Shown: positions 1 to 7,475 of the stretch, in pieces
How the letters are laid out: every line of letters starts with the position of its first letter
How positions within the stretch are numbered: the first letter of the stretch is position 1
DNA from: an uncultured Paenibacillaceae bacterium
Lineage (GTDB): Bacteria > Bacillota > Bacilli > Paenibacillales > K13
Assembly (NCBI GenBank): GCA_913056365.1
Contig: CAJXLT010000019.1
Span: 1 to 48,862, forward strand
DNA: 48,862 bases
Direction: 5' to 3'
Position numbers and translations under genes: made by a program
The notes under the pieces: model-generated
Database searches by the model: none
Seen by the model: the letters and a program-made list of their open reading frames with translations, nothing else
What the model was told of the DNA's origin: nothing

Positions 1-329
1 CGAAAGGATGTATGATCGCAGGCTTTGGCTGATTTGGCGCTATTTTCGAGTGAATGCCTGCACAATTGCATCTTTATTACCGATCCCACTTAATTCCTGC
101 GAATGTGCAGGCTTAGGTGGTGCTGGTGAGGCAATATCTCGAAATTCCTGCGAAAGTGCATCTTTCGAATGCTGAAATGACCGAATCGGGCTACTTGGGC
201 GTCGAAAGGATGTATGATCGCAGGCTTTGGCTGATTTGGCGCTATTTTCGAGTGAATGCCTGCACAATTGCATCTTTATCACCGATCCCACTCAAATTCC
301 TGCGAATGTGCAGGCTTAGGTGGTGCTGG
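1..329. repeat. Tandem copies of a TGC-type palindrome quartet (array A)
   Basis: Bases 1-126 recur at 203-329 with very few differences, so a 202-bp unit is tandemly repeated and probably continues beyond the left edge. Within it are 20-bp units of 8-bp arm, 4-bp centre, 8-bp arm. They start at 5, 55, 94, 145, 207, 257 and 297. Examples are TTCCTGCG-AATG-TGCAGGCT at 94 and TGCCTGCA-CAAT-TGCATCTT at 257. Steps between units at 94, 145, 207 and 257 are 51, 62 and 50 bp, the same rhythm as the clusters near 35.9 kb and 44.4 kb. Successive quartets are about 40 bp apart. The remaining bases to 435 hold no gene I can support. Confidence 0.8.
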
Positions 330-435
330 ACGCGCCGCCGCCAGTAAAGGGAGCAAGTACGCTGCTGCGTGTCCCAGACCTGCGGGCGAAGCACTACGTC
401 TTAATGACTCGAATCGGCTAATGCTGCTGCATGGC

Positions 436-1323
436 TCAATGACCTGGATCAGCTAATGCCGCGGTGTTGATCAATGTCCCGATCTGGCTGATCGTTATTT
501 CGATGCGGTCTCCCGGCTCAAGCGTGAACTGATTCGGCGGGACGATACAAGTGCCGGTGAGCAGGACGGTACCGTCGAACAACACATTGTCTCTGCGCAG
601 GAAGGTAACGAGCTCCTCCAGCTTTCGCTTCAATAGTCCAGTGCTGGCCGACTCATTCACTGCTAGCTCGCCTTGCCGATAGATTCGGCAGGATAGCTCT
701 AAGTCGTAGGGATTCGCAACTGTATCCGCCAGTCGTATGGCAGGCCCGATGGAGCACGATTGGCGCCATACCTTCGCTTGCGGCAGGTAGAGCGGATTCT
801 CACCTTCAATATCGCGGCAGCTCATGTCATTGCCGATCGTATACCCTAAGATCGACCCGTCACGGTCCAGCACCAGGCCAAGCTCTGGCTCCGGCACCTG
901 CCACTGCGAGTCGCTTCGCAAGCAGACTTCCGCAGCCGGACCGACGGTTCGTGCCTGTGTGGACTTGAGAAATAGCTCGGGTCGCTCGGCAGTATAGACC
1001 TTGTCATAGAACGTGGCGGCATCTAGTCTTCCCTCGGTTGCTTCATAATTGCGCGCCTCGCGGCTGCGCTGATAGGTCACCCCGGCGGCCCAGACTTCAG
1101 GCGCTTCTACGGGAACGAGCAACGGCAAATCTGTCCAGTTGACAGACAATGGATGAGCTGAGGCTATTTGGCTCTGCACCCGCTCTAGCGGCGTGCTGTT
1201 CTCTTCGCGCGCACGATAGATTAGCTTCATGAAGCTAGTGTCCTGCAAGGGAAACACTTGATCCTGGTCGGTCACGGCGGCGATTACAGCGGAGGAATCT
1301 TGCAAATAACGAATAATACGCAA
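436..1323 (-). CDS. Fumarylacetoacetate hydrolase (FAH) family protein, sugar-acid dehydratase/hydrolase type
   Basis: The protein has about 295 residues and belongs to the FAH superfamily, whose members cleave or dehydrate 2-keto acids at a Mg2+ site in the cytosol. Visible signatures are the metal-binding acidic cluster in VPEPELGLVL and the segment GNDMSCRDIEGENPLYLPQA. The latter resembles 2-keto-3-deoxy-arabinonate dehydratases and diketo-deoxy-sugar-acid hydrolases, so a role in sugar-acid breakdown is likelier than tyrosine catabolism. The exact substrate is not readable. A TTG start at 1323 is preferred because GGAGTG lies 8 bases before it; a GTG at 1332 is the alternative. An IclR regulator gene lies directly upstream on the same strand, and its promoter shares a paired motif with this one. 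Confidence 0.85.
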   Translation of the reverse strand: MRIIRYLQDSSAVIAAVTDQDQVFPLQDTSFMKLIYRAREENSTPLERVQSQIASAHPLSVNWTDLPLLVPVEAPEVWAAGVTYQRSREARNYEATEGRLDAATFYDKVYTAERPELFLKSTQARTVGPAAEVCLRSDSQWQVPEPELGLVLDRDGSILGYTIGNDMSCRDIEGENPLYLPQAKVWRQSCSIGPAIRLADTVANPYDLELSCRIYRQGELAVNESASTGLLKRKLEELVTFLRRDNVLFDGTVLLTGTCIVPPNQFTLEPGDRIEITISQIGTLINTAALADPGH

Positions 1324-1339
1324 CCTAATCACTCCAATC

Positions 1340-1365
1340 GTTCTATAATATAAAACAAAGTTCTA
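1340..1365. promoter_or_regulatory. Candidate IclR-family operator before the FAH gene
   Basis: GTTCTA occurs at 1340 and 1360, exactly 20 bp apart, each followed by an AT-rich run. The same 20-bp-spaced pair stands before the IclR gene at 2235 and 2255. Two helical turns between identical half-sites in both promoters suggest binding by the neighbouring IclR protein. The function is inferred. Confidence 0.5.
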
Positions 1366-1455
1366 CTATATAGCTGTAATAAAAGTGCGGCAGAGACCGC
1401 ACGTTACAACCCAATGGCATGCAAAGGTTGGTGGTAGGAGTAACGGTAGTATAGT

Positions 1456-2214
1456 TTAGCTCGTATAACCGAGCTGCCGAGAGATGCTTGCAGCAACTTG
1501 CCGAAGCTGCAGCCCAAGCTGGTCCAAAGCTGCTTCATCGACATGCGAGACAGTGGTAGAGATGCTGATTGCAGCTGTGACCTCTCCGGCATGATTCCGA
1601 ATAGGAGCCGCCGCGCAGCGCACACCCGGTTCATTCTCCTCGCGGTCATAGGCAATCCCTTCTTGATGAACTTGCTCTAATGCTTGCAGAAATTGCTCGC
1701 GGGATTGAATCGTATGAGGTGTATGCGAGTTGAAGGGATAGCTTTCCAGCAATCCGAGCAATTGGTCGCTCGGCATGAAGGCCGCCAGAATCTTCCCGCA
1801 AGCGCTGCTGTGAAGCGGGATGCTTCGCCCGATACGCGAGTAGCGGATCGGCGCTTTTGCTCCTTCCACCTTATCAATATATACGCCGTGTGCTCCTTCT
1901 ATGATGACTAGATGTGTAGTTTGTCCAGTATCGTCGGACAGCTGCTGCAGGAACGGTCGAGCTACGGTGCGAATGTCGAACCCTTGTAGCAGCAGCTGTC
2001 CCCGCTCGATTAGCTTGATGCCAAGCCTGTATTGGCCGGTATCTGGATTTTGCTCGATATAGCCATGCAATTGGAGGGTCTTCAGCAAGGAATGCACCGT
2101 GCTCTTATGCAACTGCATCTGGGCGCTAATCTCGGAGATCTTCAATTCTCTCGTCTGTTCATGGAACAGATCCAATATCCTCAGCGCGCGGTCTACGGCT
2201 TGTATGATTGGCAT
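1456..2214 (-). CDS. IclR family transcriptional regulator
   Basis: From the ATG at 2214 the protein has 252 residues, the usual IclR length. The N-terminal winged helix (AVDRALRILDLF, then ISAQMQLHKSTVHSLLKTLQLHGYI) is followed by the effector-binding domain, with typical LHSSACGKILAAF and DREENEPGVRCAAAPI segments. IclR proteins usually control catabolic operons in response to a small aromatic or keto-acid ligand. The FAH gene lies 133 bp downstream on the same strand and carries the same paired GTTCTA motif in its promoter, so it is the likely target together with autoregulation. An ATG at 2229 is an alternative start, but it abuts the AGG that would serve as its ribosome site. Confidence 0.93.
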   Translation of the reverse strand: MPIIQAVDRALRILDLFHEQTRELKISEISAQMQLHKSTVHSLLKTLQLHGYIEQNPDTGQYRLGIKLIERGQLLLQGFDIRTVARPFLQQLSDDTGQTTHLVIIEGAHGVYIDKVEGAKAPIRYSRIGRSIPLHSSACGKILAAFMPSDQLLGLLESYPFNSHTPHTIQSREQFLQALEQVHQEGIAYDREENEPGVRCAAAPIRNHAGEVTAAISISTTVSHVDEAALDQLGLQLRQVAASISRQLGYTS

Positions 2215-2234
2215 ATCGCACGTTACCATCCTGT

Positions 2235-2260
2235 GTTCTATATTATAGTACTGCGTTCTA
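2235..2260. promoter_or_regulatory. Candidate IclR autoregulatory operator
   Basis: GTTCTA at 2235 and again at 2255 (20-bp step) sits just upstream of the IclR start and repeats the arrangement found before the FAH gene. A third GTTCTA lies near 2285. Assignment to IclR is inferred from position and duplication. Confidence 0.5.
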
Positions 2261-2407
2261 TATAATTGTATCAGACGATGAGCCGTTCTAGCAAGATAAA
2301 AGCAAAGAAGATTATGATTCCATAAGGCTGAATCGATGGGCAGTTTTTTGATAGGTGCAATAGATGGGGTACGCTGCATCATTTTATTTGTATATAACAA
2401 ATGTGAT

Positions 2408-2887
2408 TCAGCCCCGGTCCTTGCTTATTTTCTGTCGCAATGAATCAGCCTGTTGGTGTAGGATTTGATTAGATCTTTCCAGATAATCGAGCAAGGTCTC
2501 AAGCTCTTGCGGTGTATATCTCGCATAGAGCTGGTTCATAGCCTCGGCCAACGGTCCGAATACTTCTTTAAGCTGATACAAGTTGGCATAGACGGGTTCA
2601 GCCCATACGATTCGCAGGTCGCCGGGGTCCTTAATGCGCCGCACGTAGCCGGCCTTCTCCAAGCGATTCAGCACACTTGTGATGGCACCGGTAGTCAGGC
2701 CGGTAAGTTCTGCGAGTTGACCGGCGGTGGCCCTCCCGGAACTGAGAATCAGATCCAGGCATTTGTGATCCGTAATGTTCAATCCAAGATAAGCTGCGAC
2801 GGTCTGATGGAACATGATCGTTTGTGTGGATAGACGCTTGGAAGCGTCATTAAGCGATGGGTACAGCTCGGCTGGTTCATGTGCCAT
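2408..2887 (-). CDS. MarR family transcriptional regulator
   Basis: This is a 159-residue winged-helix protein. The recognition region LAELTGLTTGAITSVLNRLE and the wing AGYVRRIKDPGDLR are standard MarR. The ATG at 2887 has GGAGGG 8 bases upstream, better than the in-frame alternative further 5'. It is divergent from the FAD monooxygenase at 3086, and the 198-bp gap holds a perfect 9-1-9 palindrome. MarR proteins commonly repress a divergent redox or efflux gene and release on binding a phenolic ligand. By that rule this protein should control the monooxygenase and multicopper oxidase pair. Confidence 0.93.
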   Translation of the reverse strand: MAHEPAELYPSLNDASKRLSTQTIMFHQTVAAYLGLNITDHKCLDLILSSGRATAGQLAELTGLTTGAITSVLNRLEKAGYVRRIKDPGDLRIVWAEPVYANLYQLKEVFGPLAEAMNQLYARYTPQELETLLDYLERSNQILHQQADSLRQKISKDRG

Positions 2888-3041
2888 GGGAAACGCCCTC
2901 CAATGCATAAGCCCGTGTCCGTAAATTCTATGCGGATTATATCATTTCCATCGAATGGACTGCAAAACCAGACTTAAGTCCAGCGAGATCTTCACGCAAT
3001 TATAGTAGAATGTTCCATAGCTTGGCCAAGGCGCAATCCAA

Positions 3042-3060
3042 TATCTTAATAATTAAGATA
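3042..3060. promoter_or_regulatory. Perfect palindromic operator, probable MarR site
   Basis: TATCTTAAT-A-ATTAAGATA is a perfect 9-1-9 inverted repeat, 25 bases before the monooxygenase ATG and between divergent MarR and monooxygenase genes. Its AT-rich dyad of this length is typical for MarR/DUF24-class binding. It lies close to the expected -10 region, consistent with repression. Confidence 0.75.
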
Positions 3061-3085
3061 AAATGACAAAGGAGCTGACAGAAGC

Positions 3086-4279
3086 ATGGATACAAAGAAA
3101 AAGGCACTGATCATCGGTTGCGGCATAGCAGGACCTGCTGCTGCTATATTCCTCCAGCGAGCGGGGATAGAACCCGTCATCTACGAAGCCATGTCTGCGC
3201 ATGATGACTACACAGGTTTGTTCCTGAATGTTGGAAGGAACGGAATCCGCGTACTTAAGGAGCTTGGAGCAGACGATATCATTCGCAAGGAAGGCATTGA
3301 AATGAACGTGATGCGTTTTTGCAATGGCAAGGGAAAGGCGCTTGGCGAACTGGGCCAATTCACCGGAGAACCCCAAGGCTATACGGTGAAGAGAGGATTG
3401 CTGCAAAGCGTATTACGCAAGAAGGCTGAGAGGCGAAACATCCCCATCCATCTCGGCTGCAAGCTCGTAGATATCCAGATGGCCGACGATAAGGTTACAG
3501 CCTTCTTCGATAATGGGACTTCTGTGGAGGGGGATTTTCTTGTCGGCTGCGATGGGATTCATTCGAAAGTGCGTCAGATGCTCTTGCCGGATGCAGCGAA
3601 GCCTTCCTATACGGGCTTGATCAGCTTCGGCGGCTATGCCGACAATCCCCGCGTTCTGTTGGAATCGGCTGTGCAACAGATGGTGTTTGGGAAGAGGGCG
3701 TTCTTTGGCTACCTTGGCAAGAAGCAAGATGAGATCTTCTGGTTCGGCAACCAATCGTACCCGGGGACACCGACCCGCCATGAGTTAGAGGCAATCCCCC
3801 AAACAGAATGGAGACGTGTCATTACCGGATTGTATCAAGACGACGCCGAACCGGTCATGGACATTATTCGAAGCACGAGAGGGGAAATTGGCATATACCC
3901 GATCTATGACATGCCTACTCAGCCTGCATGGCATAGCGGTTCTGCTGTGATAATCGGCGATGCGATCCACGCGACGTCGCCTAATGCCGGACAGGGAGCG
4001 TCGATGGCACTTGAGGATGCTATGCTATTGGCCAAGTGTGTCAGGGATATCGATCGGATCGAGCAAGCCTTCGTCAAGTTCCAAGCGTTGAGACGTGAAC
4101 GAGTGGACCAAATCGTGCAATATTCCCGTAGTCTAGGGCAGCGCAAACACGCAACGAACCCGATACAGGTCTTTTTTCGCGATCTGATGCTGCCATTCTT
4201 CCTGAAGTCTGCCAACAAGGATGCGCACGGCTGGATGTATGATTATACCATCCATTGGGATGAACGAATTTGTATATGA
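3086..4279 (+). CDS. FAD-dependent class A monooxygenase
   Basis: This 397-residue flavoprotein hydroxylase is of the p-hydroxybenzoate hydroxylase/TetX type. The N-terminal dinucleotide motif GCGIAGPAAAIFL binds FAD, the DG motif appears in DFLVGCDGIHSKVRQML, and the GD motif is GDAIHATSPNAGQGASMALED. These are soluble NAD(P)H-using enzymes that insert oxygen into aromatic or polycyclic substrates; the substrate cannot be told. AAGGAG lies 11 bases before the ATG. The gene is followed after 13 bp by the multicopper oxidase, so the two are almost certainly co-transcribed. Both are probably controlled by the divergent MarR protein through the 3042-3060 palindrome. Confidence 0.93.
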   Translation: MDTKKKALIIGCGIAGPAAAIFLQRAGIEPVIYEAMSAHDDYTGLFLNVGRNGIRVLKELGADDIIRKEGIEMNVMRFCNGKGKALGELGQFTGEPQGYTVKRGLLQSVLRKKAERRNIPIHLGCKLVDIQMADDKVTAFFDNGTSVEGDFLVGCDGIHSKVRQMLLPDAAKPSYTGLISFGGYADNPRVLLESAVQQMVFGKRAFFGYLGKKQDEIFWFGNQSYPGTPTRHELEAIPQTEWRRVITGLYQDDAEPVMDIIRSTRGEIGIYPIYDMPTQPAWHSGSAVIIGDAIHATSPNAGQGASMALEDAMLLAKCVRDIDRIEQAFVKFQALRRERVDQIVQYSRSLGQRKHATNPIQVFFRDLMLPFFLKSANKDAHGWMYDYTIHWDERICI

Positions 4280-4292
4280 GAGGAAGTTTGCA

Positions 4293-6353
4293 ATGCTAGA
4301 AATGTTTCTTGGCTTGGAGTTTTTGCTCGTCCTCTTCTCGGTATGTGCATGGGGAGTGACGGGATTCGCCGCGAATCAACTGAAATATGCGGTACAGCAC
4401 GCGGAACGGCAACGTCGATGGAGGCGCGTCACTCGTCTGGGCGTTTGGATCGGACTCATCCTTGTTGCTCTGTGGATTGTGACAATTCTCTTGTTCTGGA
4501 TGATGTGGGGCTGGTTTTTTGTAATGGATCGCATCCTTGTTATGCTGCCGTTACTGGCAGCAGGATCGCTGCTGGTCTTGGGCTGCGCAGCGCCCCAACT
4601 CTCCAATGTGAAGTATCATGCAGGGGCCTTGGTGACGATTCTGGTCTCTGTACACACGATGCTTGTTGCAACGGTCATGACTTTCTACTTGATCACGGTA
4701 GACGTTCCGGCCATTCCGGAGAAGGAGGAGATCGCCACCTGTCTGGGGCTTCTTGCTGTTGCGGTTGGTTTGCTCTGGCTCTACCATAGAAGGCGCATCC
4801 GGCGCATCCAGTTGCGCCAGCCGAGTGTCGCTGCGCGAATCGTTCGGGGAGCCGGCTTCGTCGGCTTCGTCATCGTGACGGGATTGCTTGTTATGATCGT
4901 GTCGCTGCGGATGAGCATGTTCCCCGACACGATGTCCATGGTCAGTCATCATGCTATCGACTTCGGAGGCGGAGCGGAATTTGAAATGATGGCGGAGCAC
5001 GCCCATAGTCAACACGCAAGTGCAGCGGGCATGGTGAGTGTCGCCGATTTGACAGGACCCCGAGTGGGGGAACCGGATAAACAATTTACGCTCTATGCAG
5101 AGAAGCGGACGATCCGTCTCAGTTCGGGAGAACAGATCGACGCTTGGACGTTCAACGGTCAAGTGCCGGGACCATCGTTGGTTGTTGATGAAGGAGACTT
5201 GGTTGAAGTGTCGCTGGTGAACAGAGATATAGAATCTGGCGTCACGCTGCATTGGCATGGTGTGGACGTGCCGAATGCGGAGGACGGGGTAGCCGGGATG
5301 ACGCAGGATGCCGTGATGCCCGGCGACACGTATACGTATCGATTTATTGTTCAGGAGGCGGGAAGTCATTGGTATCACTCCCATCAGCAATCGTCCATTC
5401 AGGTGCAAAAGGGACTTTACGGTCCCTTCATCATTACGCCAAAGTATGAACAAGCGGACGAGAACGGCCTAGACATGACAACGATGGTTCATGACTGGAG
5501 CGTTTCGGACCACACCTTGATACCTGCACTTGATACTTCAGACACTTTGCAAAACAAAGCTGTGGAGCCAGGCACGCCCGTCAGATTGCGATTGATGAAC
5601 AGCAGCAGTTATACGAAGAGATTTACGTTGAATGGAACGGCTTACCGGATTGCTGCGGTAGACGGGCATGCCATTCATGAACCAAGCGAGTTGACAGACA
5701 GCGTGTTGCGTATAGGGGGAGGAGGTCGCTATGATCTGGTCTTTACCATGCCGGAAGATCCGGTGACACTTGCTCTTCCTGATGACCGTACGGAAGCGGG
5801 AATCGTATTCAGCAAGGACGGGAGGGGAGCGGCGGCTGTACTGGAGCAAGGCAAACCGTTTGAACTGACTGCATACGGAACGCCCCAAGCAGCATTTTTC
5901 CATTCAGGCACCGAGTATGATCGCGAATTTACGATGATTTTGGATCAAACTTATTTCGGGGTTTACAATGGAGAAGCTGGCCAGACGTGGCTCATTAACG
6001 GCGAAGCTTTTCCTAACACGCCTACGCTCATGGTGCGGGAAGGGGATCTCGTGAAGACCACGTTCGTCAATCGAAGCTTCGCCGATCACCCGATGCATTT
6101 GCATGGCCACCATATTCAAGTTTTGAGCAGAAACGGCAAGCCGGTCAGCGGAAGTCCTTTGGTGTTGGACACCTTGCTCGTGCAGCCCGGCGAAATTTAT
6201 GAAGTCGCGTTCGAGGCCAACAACCCGGGGCTGTGGATGGATCATTGCCACAATCTGGACCATGCTTCTATGGGCATGACGTTGCACCTGGCTTACGAGA
6301 ACGTGACGACTCCCTATGCGATGGGTGGCGCCACGGGGAATCATCCGGAGTAA
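4293..6353 (+). CDS. Membrane-anchored multicopper oxidase
   Basis: The 686-residue protein starts at the ATG at 4293 (GAGAGGAAG upstream). Residues 1-210 form about six hydrophobic helices. A His/Met-rich linker follows, then an extracellular cupredoxin laccase fold. Copper ligands are visible: HWHG at about 320-323, HWYHSH at 359-364, HPMHLHGHH in the third domain, and HCHNLDHASMGM from 651 with the type-1 Cys, His and Met. It should oxidise phenolic or metal substrates with reduction of O2 to water outside the membrane. A six-helix membrane domain fused to a laccase is less common than a secreted CotA-type enzyme. It sits 13 bp behind the monooxygenase, and a strong hairpin follows. Confidence 0.93.
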   Translation: MLEMFLGLEFLLVLFSVCAWGVTGFAANQLKYAVQHAERQRRWRRVTRLGVWIGLILVALWIVTILLFWMMWGWFFVMDRILVMLPLLAAGSLLVLGCAAPQLSNVKYHAGALVTILVSVHTMLVATVMTFYLITVDVPAIPEKEEIATCLGLLAVAVGLLWLYHRRRIRRIQLRQPSVAARIVRGAGFVGFVIVTGLLVMIVSLRMSMFPDTMSMVSHHAIDFGGGAEFEMMAEHAHSQHASAAGMVSVADLTGPRVGEPDKQFTLYAEKRTIRLSSGEQIDAWTFNGQVPGPSLVVDEGDLVEVSLVNRDIESGVTLHWHGVDVPNAEDGVAGMTQDAVMPGDTYTYRFIVQEAGSHWYHSHQQSSIQVQKGLYGPFIITPKYEQADENGLDMTTMVHDWSVSDHTLIPALDTSDTLQNKAVEPGTPVRLRLMNSSSYTKRFTLNGTAYRIAAVDGHAIHEPSELTDSVLRIGGGGRYDLVFTMPEDPVTLALPDDRTEAGIVFSKDGRGAAAVLEQGKPFELTAYGTPQAAFFHSGTEYDREFTMILDQTYFGVYNGEAGQTWLINGEAFPNTPTLMVREGDLVKTTFVNRSFADHPMHLHGHHIQVLSRNGKPVSGSPLVLDTLLVQPGEIYEVAFEANNPGLWMDHCHNLDHASMGMTLHLAYENVTTPYAMGGATGNHPE

Positions 6354-6364
6354 TTCTACTCATG

Positions 6365-6410
6365 GCACTGCCTTAGAGCATCAAGAACTCGCAAGGCAGT
6401 GCATGCCTTT
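6365..6410 (+). terminator. Hairpin terminator after the multicopper oxidase
   Basis: GCACTGCCTT at 6365-6374 pairs perfectly with AAGGCAGTGC at 6393-6402, with a 4-base T/C-rich tail. It lies 11 bp past the stop codon and ends the monooxygenase-oxidase operon. Confidence 0.75.
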
Positions 6411-6449
6411 AAGAGTGAGTTTCGAGCATGATAGCTTATTTAGCATGTG

Positions 6450-7313
6450 TTACAGTTCGTTCTGAACGTCATGAACTTGTTGCATGCCACCCCATGCTTC
6501 GAAGTACTGACTTGCTACCTGACGAATTTGTTCTAGTGGTGGAATCGTACCCTGACCTTGTCCTGAATTGGGGAAAATGATATAGATAATGGATTTGGTC
6601 TGTTCGCCACCTTTATAATCTTCCTTGTCTTCTGTAGAATGGGGATTTATTCCTAATTCCCTGGCTAATTCCACTGAACCTTCTCCGATATATTTGCCCG
6701 TATACGCATCAGCAAAAATAGCATAAGCCATTTTGCCATTCAACGTGTTCACCACAACACCCAAATCTCCAATTTTCACGGGTCCCCATTTCGGATCTTT
6801 ATAGTAAGGATGAGGTAGAACAAAATACGGGTATACTTCTGGATTTACATACGCATTCGGATCACAGGGATTGTCAAGCCAATATTTTTTGTCGAACAGA
6901 GATGTTCCTGATGGCCAATATCCCTTGTGCGGTCCTTGTGTTTGTACGGGGCATAGTCGTCCCTGACGATCTTTGGCAATTCCGTGCTGGTTGAAGGGAA
7001 GCTTGGCTTTATTGGGATTGGGGTGATAAGCAGCGGGATCTCCATCCAGATCAATATCCATATCTGCTTTGAATATAACAGCGTCCTTCAGTCGGTAAAT
7101 ACGGGCTCCTTCTCGCCCTCCAATACTTTCGATGTGCTGTAATTGCCTGTGTGAAGCCCGAGATGCAGGATAGTGGTAACTTCGTTGCATGCTTGGATTG
7201 GTTGCAAGAAAGGGGACATGTATATGGCCTAACCTATCATTACGCATGTAGCAGGGATTCCACCGCCAATCATAAGCTTCGGTATAATAGGGTCCGTAGC
7301 CGTAGGGATACAA
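6450..7313 (-). CDS. GH75-like (fungal-type chitosanase) protein
   Basis: The 287-residue protein resembles glycoside hydrolase family 75, endo-chitosanases that cleave beta-1,4-glucosamine polymers. Matching features are ADMDIDLDGDPAAYHP (residues 83-98), YFVLPHPYY, KIGDLGVVVNTLNGKMAYAI, ADAYTGKYIGEGSVELA and the final YIIFPNSGQG. Asp202 and Glu211 fall where the family places its catalytic acids. Family enzymes are normally secreted, yet there is no signal peptide. The first 25 residues are rich in Tyr and Gly instead, a composition also seen in spore-coat proteins. The gene is less GC-rich than its neighbours. Chitosanase activity is likely but the localisation is unclear. Confidence 0.75.
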   Translation of the reverse strand: MYPYGYGPYYTEAYDWRWNPCYMRNDRLGHIHVPFLATNPSMQRSYHYPASRASHRQLQHIESIGGREGARIYRLKDAVIFKADMDIDLDGDPAAYHPNPNKAKLPFNQHGIAKDRQGRLCPVQTQGPHKGYWPSGTSLFDKKYWLDNPCDPNAYVNPEVYPYFVLPHPYYKDPKWGPVKIGDLGVVVNTLNGKMAYAIFADAYTGKYIGEGSVELARELGINPHSTEDKEDYKGGEQTKSIIYIIFPNSGQGQGTIPPLEQIRQVASQYFEAWGGMQQVHDVQNEL

Positions 7314-7475
7314 GGCTGTTCCCTCCTTTATAAAGTAGCAAACTCACTACTGTATATGTGAATAAATTAGGCTTTGTGCTACTACCACCTATTTTTGCTA
7401 TTCTCCAAGGATCACGATCTGTTTAGGACGAAGCACTAGATCAATCATAGTTTGCCAACAGCGAATTACGCCTCC

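Noticed and set aside
4551-5453. Long open frame on the minus strand inside the multicopper oxidase gene
   Set aside because: The plus-strand gene carries all copper-ligand motifs; the minus frame has low complexity, no ribosome site and no recognisable domain.
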